Notes under the pieces: generated by a model
What the model was told of the DNA's origin: nothing
Databases searched by the model: none
What the model saw: only the letters and a program-made list of their open reading frames with translations
From: Polaribacter sp. IC073
Lineage (GTDB): Bacteria > Bacteroidota > Bacteroidia > Flavobacteriales > Flavobacteriaceae
Length of the DNA stretch: 64,000 nucleotides
Direction: 5' to 3'
NCBI RefSeq assembly: GCF_007997075.1
Contig: NZ_VORS01000007.1
Location: 124,001 to 188,000 of the forward strand
In this document: positions 26,801 through 34,598 of the stretch, one piece after another
Numbering within the stretch: position 1 is the stretch's first letter
Layout: each line of letters starts with the position of its first letter
Translations under genes and position numbers: made by a program

Positions 26801-29800
26801 TTAAAATTCTACGTTTAATCCTAAAATAAATTGCTTTGCAGAAGGATAGTTTCCTGAATCGATACCCGCTCCTATTGCGCCTCCGTTAATTGTTGGGTCA
26901 TAACCCGAATAATCTGTTAGCGTGAATAGATTGTTAACACTTGTGTATATTCTTAACTTTGCAACACCAACTTTTTCTAAAGTACTTACATCAAAATTGT
27001 AACCAACTTGTACGTTTTGTAACCTTAAGAAAGAACCATCTTCTACAAAGAAGTCTGAAAATAATTTATTATTAGTTGCTTCATTTGTTAACCTAGGAAT
27101 AGAGTTGCTTGTTCCTTCACCAGTCCATCTGCCTAAATAATAATTAGGCTTATTTGAATTTGGTAGAAAACGTTCATAATTTCTAACAATCTCTTTTCCT
27201 AATTCTGAATATAAATACATGCTAAAGTCCCATTTTTTATATTTTCCAGACACATTGAATCCCATGAAAAAATCTGCTTGAGGTTTACCAATATTTGTTC
27301 TATCGTTAAAATCGATAACCCCGTCTTTATTCATATCTTTATATCTAATATCTCCCGGCGAGGTAACAGTTGCACCCAAACCATTTTGAGAAGGATGTGC
27401 GTTTACTTCTGCTTGGTTTTGAAAAACACCATCAGTTTGCAATCCATAGAAATAACCAATTGACTGTCCTACTTCCATTCTAGAAGGCGCCAAATTACCA
27501 ATGGCAAAAGAACCTCCTTCAATAAAGGCACCACCAGTTACTTCTGTAACTTTATTTTTTACATACGTTACATTGTATGCAAAATTTAAAGATGTATTTT
27601 CTGTATCTAATGCTTTATAATTGATTGCGAATTCACCACCAGTATTTTTAGAGGTTCCTGCGTTAACTGTTGGATTTCCTCCTCCAGGAGCAGATGTTCC
27701 TAAAATACCAGATACTGGAAAATTCTCTATTAATAAGTTTTTTCTACTTTCTTCAAAGTAATCTACAACGATAGAAACTTTATCATTAAATAGGTTTAAG
27801 TCTAAACCAATATCTAATTTTTCTGCAGTTTCCCATTGTGCCTGCGGATTCGGAATTCTTCCTTGCGCTGTTCCATCGACCAAAGCTCCGTCTAAGACAT
27901 ACGTTCCTTCTCCACTTAAAAAAGATCTATTTAAATTGTTACCAACTAAGTTTCCTAAAGTACCAAAACTTGCTCTTAATTTTAAGAAATTAATTGTTTT
28001 GCTATCTTTTAAGAAGTTTTCATCAGAAATTTTCCAACCTGTTGTTGCAGACCAAAAATAATCTGCTCTTAAATCCTTATCAAAAACCGATGCAGCATCT
28101 CTTCTTACTAATCCAGAAAATAAATATTTTCCTTTATAATCATATTGTAATCTAGAGAAGTAAGAAATTAATCTTAAATCATTAAAACCAGAATTTAAAT
28201 TTCTTTGTTCGTTTTGTGGATCTGTTAAACTTAGATCTGCAAAATCATAAGAATTATTTGGCACGTTGATACCGGTTGCATAAATACCATCAAACAAATC
28301 GTTTTGAACACTTGTACCTAACGTAAAAGTAGTGTTATGATCTTTCGCAAACGTTTTTTCATAGTTTGCAAATGTTTCCCAAACAACTCTTGTAGATGTT
28401 TGTTTATATTGATATACCGAACTCTGTGTCGTGTTAAAAACTTTACTTGCTCCGTAATTTTGTATCGGCGTAAAAGAACGCCCTTTATCATTAAAAATCT
28501 TGTAACCAACTCTAGAAGTAATTGTTAAATCTTCTATTGGGGTATATGCTAATTTAAAATTCCCTTCAATACCGCTACCATTATAACTCCCAAAAGTATT
28601 TCTTAATTGACTTAAAGGATTAATTATTTCTATTCCTAAAAAATTGTTAGTATCATCTTCATCTATTGCAAATGTTGGCGCATAATTTAGCCCATTAAAC
28701 AGCACTGAACCAGCAAAACCTTCTGAAGCTGTAGTAAAATAATTAGCTATTACAGAAAAGTTTAATTTTTCAGAAATATCAATTCCTAAATTTAATTTGA
28801 TATTATTTCTAACAAAATTCGAATTTTCTTTTGCAATAATACCATCTTGCTCGGTTCTAGAAGCACTTATAAAGTACCTAGAATTTTCTCCACCTCCAGA
28901 AACACTTATATTGTGATTCATTAATAAAGCGTCATTAAATAATTCTTCTTGAAAATCTGACCCAAAGCCTAATTGCCCAATATTACCAAACGGTAACGAT
29001 TGTCCGCTAGCTGCATACGCTTCATTTAAAACCAATGCGTACTCCGTAGCATTTAAGTAATCTAATTTACGACTGGTTTGCTGAATAGCAGCGTAGGTAT
29101 CATACTTTACTGTTGGTGCTTTGTTCTTTTTACCAATTTTTGTCGTTACCAAAACAACCCCATTTGCACCTTTAATACCGTAAATGGCAGCCTGCGCATC
29201 TTTTAAAACCGTAATAGATTCTATATCGTTCGGGTTGATACTATTTAAATCACCTTCATAACCATCTACAATAGTTAGCGGTTGATTGTTGGTATTCGAA
29301 CTTACACCACGTATTAAAATGTTCACTTTAGCACCAGGAGCACCAGAAGATAAATTCACAGCAACACCAGAAGTTGTTCCTTGTAATGCTGTGGTTGCAT
29401 CTATTGGCTTCAGAGCCTCTAGTGTTTCTTCACCAACTAAAGACACAGAACCTGTAACATCTTTACGTTTCTGTTTTCCGTAACCAACAACTATAATTTC
29501 ATCTAAAGCTTCTGTTGCAATTTCTAAGGAAACATTTAAAGTTGCATTTAAAACGGCAACCTCTTTTTGTTTATACCCCAAATATCTAAAAACTAAAATA
29601 TCTCCAGCATTTACATTCATTAAGTTATAAACACCATCAAAATCTGACTCTGTTCCCTTAACAGTTCCTTTAATAACAACACTAACCCCAGGAAGTACAC
29701 TTCCGGAAACAGCTTCTTTAACAACTCCTTTGACATTAATAGTTTGAGCAGTCGCACAAAAACCTATTAAAATAAAGAATAATAATGTGATTTGTTTTCT

Positions 29801-29803
29801 CAT
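26801..29803 (-). CDS. SusC/RagA-family TonB-dependent glycan transporter
   Basis: Outer-membrane importer of the laminarin locus. The 1000-residue protein has a signal peptide (LLFFILIGFCATAQ) and a carboxypeptidase-D-like N-terminal extension at about residues 22-105 (VKGVVKEAVSGSVLPGVSVVIKG..DGVYNLMNV). A plug domain follows with DEIIVVGYGKQKRKDVTGSVS and IRGVSSNTNNQPLTIVDG..ESITVLKDAQAAIYGIKGANGVVLVTTK. The rest is a 22-strand barrel ending KQFILGLNVEF. The first gene of its unit, it is preceded by a 35-bp element shared with the T9SS protein gene, by phased A-tracts and by the regulator gene. Confidence 0.96.
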   Translation of the reverse strand: MRKQITLLFFILIGFCATAQTINVKGVVKEAVSGSVLPGVSVVIKGTVKGTESDFDGVYNLMNVNAGDILVFRYLGYKQKEVAVLNATLNVSLEIATEALDEIIVVGYGKQKRKDVTGSVSLVGEETLEALKPIDATTALQGTTSGVAVNLSSGAPGAKVNILIRGVSSNTNNQPLTIVDGYEGDLNSINPNDIESITVLKDAQAAIYGIKGANGVVLVTTKIGKKNKAPTVKYDTYAAIQQTSRKLDYLNATEYALVLNEAYAASGQSLPFGNIGQLGFGSDFQEELFNDALLMNHNISVSGGGENSRYFISASRTEQDGIIAKENSNFVRNNIKLNLGIDISEKLNFSVIANYFTTASEGFAGSVLFNGLNYAPTFAIDEDDTNNFLGIEIINPLSQLRNTFGSYNGSGIEGNFKLAYTPIEDLTITSRVGYKIFNDKGRSFTPIQNYGASKVFNTTQSSVYQYKQTSTRVVWETFANYEKTFAKDHNTTFTLGTSVQNDLFDGIYATGINVPNNSYDFADLSLTDPQNEQRNLNSGFNDLRLISYFSRLQYDYKGKYLFSGLVRRDAASVFDKDLRADYFWSATTGWKISDENFLKDSKTINFLKLRASFGTLGNLVGNNLNRSFLSGEGTYVLDGALVDGTAQGRIPNPQAQWETAEKLDIGLDLNLFNDKVSIVVDYFEESRKNLLIENFPVSGILGTSAPGGGNPTVNAGTSKNTGGEFAINYKALDTENTSLNFAYNVTYVKNKVTEVTGGAFIEGGSFAIGNLAPSRMEVGQSIGYFYGLQTDGVFQNQAEVNAHPSQNGLGATVTSPGDIRYKDMNKDGVIDFNDRTNIGKPQADFFMGFNVSGKYKKWDFSMYLYSELGKEIVRNYERFLPNSNKPNYYLGRWTGEGTSNSIPRLTNEATNNKLFSDFFVEDGSFLRLQNVQVGYNFDVSTLEKVGVAKLRIYTSVNNLFTLTDYSGYDPTINGGAIGAGIDSGNYPSAKQFILGLNVEF

Positions 29804-29855
29804 GAATAAAGAGTTTTAATTTTTTTATAAATTTAACCTTAAATAATTGTTAAAT

Positions 29856-29890
29856 CAATAAAAAACACCTCAACAAAAAACATACATGAT
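29856..29890 (-). promoter_or_regulatory. 35-bp element upstream of susC (copy 1)
   Basis: The element matches 12138-12172 at 31 of 35 positions and ends 52 bases before the susC start codon. Such identity in otherwise unrelated AT-rich spacers, at the same distance from two start codons, points to a selected regulatory site, probably an operator with part of the promoter. Confidence 0.6.
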
Positions 29891-29946
29891 AAAAAAAAGC
29901 TGATAATTACGGTAATTTCCTATTGATATAACACTTCTTCGTTAAA

Positions 29947-29976
29947 GAAAAAAAAAGAAAAAAAAAGAAAAAAAAA
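29947..29976. repeat. Three phased A-tracts (GAAAAAAAAA x3)
   Basis: G followed by nine A is repeated exactly three times with a 10-base period. A-tracts in phase with the helical turn are known to bend DNA. The bend would lie between the proximal element (29856-29890) and the distal motif (29993-30002) before susC. Confidence 0.7.
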
Positions 29977-29980
29977 TTAC

Positions 29981-30002
29981 TTGTTGTGGTTATGTATGGG
30001 TA
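29981..30002. promoter_or_regulatory. Distal motif upstream of susC
   Basis: This contains TTGTTGTGGT (29981-29990) followed by TATGTATGGGTA. TTGTTGTGGT is the exact reverse complement of ACCACAACAA in the 35-bp element at 12138-12172, and TGTATGGGTA recurs at 12284-12293. It is a candidate second regulator site in inverted orientation about 100 bases from the proximal one. Confidence 0.42.
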
Positions 30003-30023
30003 GTATATACATATGATGTGCTG

Positions 30024-32831
30024 TTATATTTCTAAAATATAATTTGTTAAGTTCGCGTTATGATCTAAATCCATTTTTTTTCTCAATCGATACCTTTTTA
30101 CTTCAACACTTCTAGGTGAGATATTTAAAAGCGGAGCGATTTCTTTAGAAGACAGATTTAGACGCAAGTAAGCACACAATCTAAGGTCATTTGGAGTTAA
30201 ACTTGGGTGTTTATCTTTCACCTTATCTAAGAACTTTTTATCTGCATTGTTAAATGCTTCTTGAAACATTTTCCAATCGTCTGTATTGTTCAAGTTTTTA
30301 TCAATAACCTTAACAACATTAGAAATATTCTTTTCTTTACCTTCTAAAAGCTCCTTTTTTATGGTACTTAAAAACTCATTCTTTTTAATAATACTCATTG
30401 TTGAGGTTGCTAACTCTCTATTTTTACTGGCAATATCATTTCTTAGTTTGTCATTATTCAATTTTATAATCTTCTGGGAACTTTCTAATTCTTTTAATTC
30501 CAATTCTTGTTGAGCTCTCAATAAAAGTTTCTTCTGCTTATTATTATAGTACTTTTTTGAAAGGAAATACCAAGTAAATATTAGCAATAATAAAACGAAA
30601 GTGTAAAACAAAACGGCAAGGTTAGATAAAAACCATGGTTTTTCTACTCTAAATTTAAACTCAGAAAGATTGTTGGTTAAAATTCCAGAGACTAAAGCTC
30701 TTACTCTAAAGTTATAGTTTCCAAAAGGTAAATTTTCGAATAAAATTGAATTGGATTTACTAAAATCACTCCATTTACTATTATAACCAGCAAGTTTGTA
30801 TTGGTACATGATGTTAGATGTTTCATCAAATTTTGGTACGCTATAGAAAAATGCTACACTATTTTCTTTATTTCTAAAATTTGCTTCTTTATTTAAATTG
30901 ATGTTTTTTGAAGGTTGATCTAATTCATAATTTAAAATTTGAGTAATATTTATTTCGAAATTTTTAGGAATACCTATTTTATTTAAATCTACAATTAGAT
31001 ACCCATTTATTGTTCCTAAAAGATATTTTTCATTCTCTAAATGAATAATGTTCTCAAAACCAGAAGCTCCTTTAAATAATGATTTTTTAATAGGAATGGT
31101 TTCTATAGTTGGAGTATTACTTAGTTTCCCTGGTGTTAAAAAGCGAAGTCCCTCACTTGTAAAAGACCATAGTTTATTAGCCTTTTCATCTGAAATTAGT
31201 TTTGCTGATACAAATGTGTTTTCAGAAATCAACCTGCTATAAACACTATCTAAACCAAAAGTATTTTTCTCGAAATTATATTTATAAACCCCTTTTTTAG
31301 AAGCATAAAAGACGTCTTCCTTATATTTTAAAAGACTCGAATGAATTCCTTTTTGCACAGAAGTATCTTTTTCAATTTTTACTATGGAAGAATAAGAATC
31401 GTTTATTTTTAACTTAAAAACACCTTTATATTCATGGTTTACAAATATTCTATCGTTTTCTAAAATGATAAAATATCTACTAGAGTTCTTAAATCCTTTT
31501 ATTTTATTCCGTAAACGCCATGTCTTATTTTCTTTTTCTAAAACATACAAACCATCATAAGTACCTTGAATAATTAAATTCTTATCTAATTTCTTAAAAC
31601 CCCAACTTCCTTGAAGATTGAAAATTAAATCTGCCTCATTATTCTTTATAATAAAAGTACCAGAATCATGACCACAAAATAAAGTACCATCAATAACTTC
31701 TAAACTCCATACTTGGCCTTGTGTTTTTTTAATAAATGTAAAACCACTCTTAGCATCGTGTTTTTTAAAAAACAAACCTTGATTGGTTCCTAAATAAAGA
31801 TTTCCATTATAAATAGTCGATGTGTAAATTGTTCCTAAGAAATCTTCTTGATTTACAAATATTTTAAGAGGAGATGTAAAATTAACAAGGTTAATTCCGT
31901 TATCTAAACCAAGCCAAATATTCTTATCAAGATCTTCAAAAACAGATAATACCGTATTATTACTTAACCCAAAATTCTGATTTATCTGATAATCAATATC
32001 TCCTGTACTTGTTAAATAAATAACACCATCAGAAATTGTTCCCAAAACCATAGCATCATCACTAAGTATTTCGGCACTATATATGGTTTTATTTTCTAAG
32101 TAGCTATTAGCAGAAATTTTCCATTTCTTAAGTTTGTCATCTTCAAAAAAGTAAAATCCAGAATTCTGAGTTAAAAAAAATAGCTTATCGTCTTTATAAA
32201 AGATAGCTGTAAGCCTCTTGTTTTTTAGAACTTCGTGGTTAGAAACTAATAATGATGCTCCGTTTTCTATTTTAAACAATCCGTTTTCTAGATCTTGAAA
32301 ATAAACAACATCGTTTACTTTAGATACCTTCGTAAGCACATTAGTGCCTTCTATAATTTTTAAAGAATCATTTTTTAAATTATATAAATAAATTCTTTGA
32401 AGAGATTTAAATAAAACCCAACCATCTAATTCTATAATTTCCCAAATCTGTTCATCTTCAAACATTTTAATTCCTTTCTTTTCTACAATAGAATTAAATT
32501 CTAAAAAACCAAAATCATTTTTTTCCCAAAAACCAAAATCCCTAAAAAAACCAGTAAAAATGGTATTATTAATACATTTTACCGATCGCATTATCGTTTC
32601 ATTTGGCGTTGGATACAAATGCCATTTCGCACCATTATATTCTAACAAACCTTTATTGTTTGCTACATAAATATATTTATTAGTTGCCTGAGAAATAGAC
32701 CAATTTTGATTTCCTCCTCTATAATCTTCAGTAGTAAAAACTTTTATTGGAGGTAATTCTTGACCGTAAAAATTCAGGGAGCTAAGTAAAATTGTAACTA
32801 ATAAAGTTATTGTATGTATCTTTTTTTTCAT
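30024..32831 (-). CDS. SusR-like regulator: beta-propeller sensor, YYY domain, LuxR-type DNA-binding domain
   Basis: A 935-residue membrane-spanning one-component regulator. Signal peptide MKKKIHTITLLVTILLSSLNFYG, then a two-component-regulator-type propeller (about residues 25-640) with repeats such as YIYVANNKGLLEYNG and NIWLGLDNGINLVNF. A YYY sandwich domain (about 650-730, YQYKLAGYNSKWSDFSKSNSILFENLPFGNYNFRVRA) and one membrane helix (LAVLFYTFVLLLLIFTWYFLS) follow. A long coiled coil leads to a C-terminal helix-turn-helix of LuxR/GerE type (LTPNDLRLCAYLRLNLSSKEIAPLLNISPRSVEVKRYRLRKKM). No histidine kinase is present, so it is not a hybrid two-component system. It probably senses laminarin oligosaccharides in the periplasm and activates the susC unit directly downstream. 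Confidence 0.92.
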   Translation of the reverse strand: MKKKIHTITLLVTILLSSLNFYGQELPPIKVFTTEDYRGGNQNWSISQATNKYIYVANNKGLLEYNGAKWHLYPTPNETIMRSVKCINNTIFTGFFRDFGFWEKNDFGFLEFNSIVEKKGIKMFEDEQIWEIIELDGWVLFKSLQRIYLYNLKNDSLKIIEGTNVLTKVSKVNDVVYFQDLENGLFKIENGASLLVSNHEVLKNKRLTAIFYKDDKLFFLTQNSGFYFFEDDKLKKWKISANSYLENKTIYSAEILSDDAMVLGTISDGVIYLTSTGDIDYQINQNFGLSNNTVLSVFEDLDKNIWLGLDNGINLVNFTSPLKIFVNQEDFLGTIYTSTIYNGNLYLGTNQGLFFKKHDAKSGFTFIKKTQGQVWSLEVIDGTLFCGHDSGTFIIKNNEADLIFNLQGSWGFKKLDKNLIIQGTYDGLYVLEKENKTWRLRNKIKGFKNSSRYFIILENDRIFVNHEYKGVFKLKINDSYSSIVKIEKDTSVQKGIHSSLLKYKEDVFYASKKGVYKYNFEKNTFGLDSVYSRLISENTFVSAKLISDEKANKLWSFTSEGLRFLTPGKLSNTPTIETIPIKKSLFKGASGFENIIHLENEKYLLGTINGYLIVDLNKIGIPKNFEINITQILNYELDQPSKNINLNKEANFRNKENSVAFFYSVPKFDETSNIMYQYKLAGYNSKWSDFSKSNSILFENLPFGNYNFRVRALVSGILTNNLSEFKFRVEKPWFLSNLAVLFYTFVLLLLIFTWYFLSKKYYNNKQKKLLLRAQQELELKELESSQKIIKLNNDKLRNDIASKNRELATSTMSIIKKNEFLSTIKKELLEGKEKNISNVVKVIDKNLNNTDDWKMFQEAFNNADKKFLDKVKDKHPSLTPNDLRLCAYLRLNLSSKEIAPLLNISPRSVEVKRYRLRKKMDLDHNANLTNYILEI

Positions 32832-32861
32832 TGGAGAATTTTGTTTGGTATTGAGATATTA

Positions 32862-32869
32862 CAAACATA
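32862..32869 (-). promoter_or_regulatory. Putative -7 promoter box of the regulator gene
   Basis: On the minus strand TATGTTTG matches TAnnTTTG exactly, 30 bases before the regulator ATG. No -33 TTG is seen at the usual distance. Confidence 0.45.
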
Positions 32870-33061
32870 TAATAATGAGTAATTTACATAATAAATAATA
32901 ATAAATGTATTGTTTTTATAAATTAAATTTAAAGATGTTATGATTGCTAAAGTCTTTTTTCACTCCTCATAATATGTAAGTTTTAAAAACTTAGACATCA
33001 CTGAAGTTTAAGTTCCAGACTAGGAGTAAATAAACAATTGGAATATATTTCCTAAATTAAA

Positions 33062-33105
33062 AAAACTAAAAACCCGAAACAATTAAGTTTCGGGTTTTTA
33101 GTTTT
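33062..33105. terminator. Strong 19-bp terminator hairpin
   Basis: Bases 33062-33080 pair perfectly with 33087-33105 (core ACCCGAAAC/GTTTCGGGT) around the loop AATTAA, with A- and T-rich arms. On the minus strand it lies about 90 bases beyond the glycosylasparaginase stop. It insulates that gene from the regulator. The rest of 32832-33194 shows only the promoter box listed. Confidence 0.85.
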
Positions 33106-33194
33106 CATCAAACAGTACAATTTCTATTTTGTATTGTTCGAAATAATTTTAGAAAAATATTTCAAATTAATTAAATATAATCTCTTGTTTTGGT

Positions 33195-34193
33195 TTACGC
33201 TTTTTTAATATAAGACCCAGATTCTATATAGGTTTGCTTTCCTTTTTGATATTTGCTAATTCCAAAACCATCATGAATACAGAAACACCCATATTCTCCT
33301 TTTTTATTGATGGCTACATAACCTACCTGAAAATTATTGTAATTAGGATTCGATTTTACAATTCTCTTAACACCTTCTTCACATGCTTCTTGCGGTGTTC
33401 TACCTTGGCGCATTAATTCTACAATTAAATAACTTCCAACGGTTTTTAATACTTCTTCTCCCATTCCGGTTGCAGTGGCGCCGCCAATTTCATTGTCTAT
33501 AAATAATCCTGAACCTATAATTGCAGAGTCTCCTACTCTTCCTGCCATTTTATAAGCCATTCCGCTTGTAGTACAACCACCAGAAATATCTCCATTTTTA
33601 TCAATGGCTAACATTCCAATAGTATCGTGATTTTCTATATTGATAATCGGTTTGTATTCCGCTTTTACTTTCCATTTTTCCCAAGCTTTTTTAGAAGCTT
33701 CCGTCAACAAATTTTCTCTTTTAAATCCTTGCTCAACAGCAAATTGTTCAGCACCTTTTCCTGCCAATAATACATGTGGGGTTTCTTCCATTACCTTACG
33801 TGCCACAGAAATAGGGTGCGCAATGTTTTCCATACAAACTACGGCACCATAACCTCCGTTTTTGTTCATAATACAAGCATCTAGCGTTACATTACCATCT
33901 CTATCTGGCGCTCCACCGTTCCCAACTGTTGTGTTTTTTAAGTCAGCTTCCTCTGTTCTACAACCCGCTACAATCGCATCAATAGACTCGCCACCTTTTT
34001 CTAATACTTCCCACGCAGCTGTTGTTGCATTATGAAAACGCCAAGTTGCCACAACAATAGGAATTATAACTTCTCCACTTACTACTGCTTTATTTTCTTT
34101 TTTTTCTTCTGTTACACAAGATGCAATTGCTGGCACAACCGCCAAAGCCAAACTAGATACCGATGCCTTTTTTAAAAAATTTCGTCTTTTCAT
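33195..34193 (-). CDS. N4-(beta-N-acetylglucosaminyl)-L-asparaginase (glycosylasparaginase)
   Basis: An N-terminal nucleophile hydrolase that splits GlcNAc-asparagine into an amino sugar and aspartate, the last step of N-glycoprotein breakdown. The 332-residue precursor starts with a twin-arginine signal (KRRNFLKKASVSSLALAVV) that ends PAIASC and may also be lipidated. It has VATWRFHNATTAAWEVLEKGGESIDAIVAGCRTEE, GNGGAPDRDG and the self-cleavage site NHDTIGMLAID, where Thr191 becomes the catalytic N-terminus. DGDISGGCTTSG-type residues (NGDISGGCTTSGMAYK) and GDSAIIGSGLF follow. The well-studied homologue is from Elizabethkingia meningoseptica. It is divergent from the GH20 gene. Confidence 0.95.
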   Translation of the reverse strand: MKRRNFLKKASVSSLALAVVPAIASCVTEEKKENKAVVSGEVIIPIVVATWRFHNATTAAWEVLEKGGESIDAIVAGCRTEEADLKNTTVGNGGAPDRDGNVTLDACIMNKNGGYGAVVCMENIAHPISVARKVMEETPHVLLAGKGAEQFAVEQGFKRENLLTEASKKAWEKWKVKAEYKPIINIENHDTIGMLAIDKNGDISGGCTTSGMAYKMAGRVGDSAIIGSGLFIDNEIGGATATGMGEEVLKTVGSYLIVELMRQGRTPQEACEEGVKRIVKSNPNYNNFQVGYVAINKKGEYGCFCIHDGFGISKYQKGKQTYIESGSYIKKA

Positions 34194-34598
34194 AATTACT
34201 TAATTCTAATTTCAGTTATAAACAACCATCTTCTTACATCGTGGTTATGATCTAAATTAATTATAGAAATTATTATTTGTTAAGATAAAATAACTTCTAT
34301 GCATTTCTAATTTCCTATAAAATTATAAAACGTCATTTTTCTAACTTTATAACGCTCTATTTTTATTGATCGCTAGATTGTAAGCTCTCAAATAAATGAG
34401 TTTAAACTTTTTGCTACAAAAACAAATGTATATAATAAATTAAGTATTTATATTTTTTACTCAAAAAACATTGCTTTTAACTTTACGGAATTTAAAAAAA
34501 ACAACTAAAAAGAACATTATTAAACACATTATCATCAGTTGGAAAATTATATTTTTTTAGCTAGATTAGCAAGGTAACGATAATCAATCAATTATAAA
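34194..34598. other. Divergent promoter region between glycosylasparaginase and GH20 genes
   Basis: About 400 AT-rich bases without a gene. Apart from the candidate rightward promoter at 34539-34569 I see no repeat, hairpin or RNA. Confidence 0.6.
34539..34569 (+). promoter_or_regulatory. Putative promoter of the GH20 gene
   Basis: TTG at 34539-34541 and TAGATTAG at 34562-34569 (seven of eight against TAnnTTTG counting free positions) are separated by 20 bases, the expected spacing for Bacteroidota promoters. The ATG follows 29 bases later. Confidence 0.42.

Noticed and set aside
30024..32831. Hybrid two-component system (HTCS) regulator.
   Set aside because: Propeller and YYY domains are shared with HTCS proteins, but there is no histidine kinase or receiver; a coiled coil leads directly to a LuxR-type helix-turn-helix.
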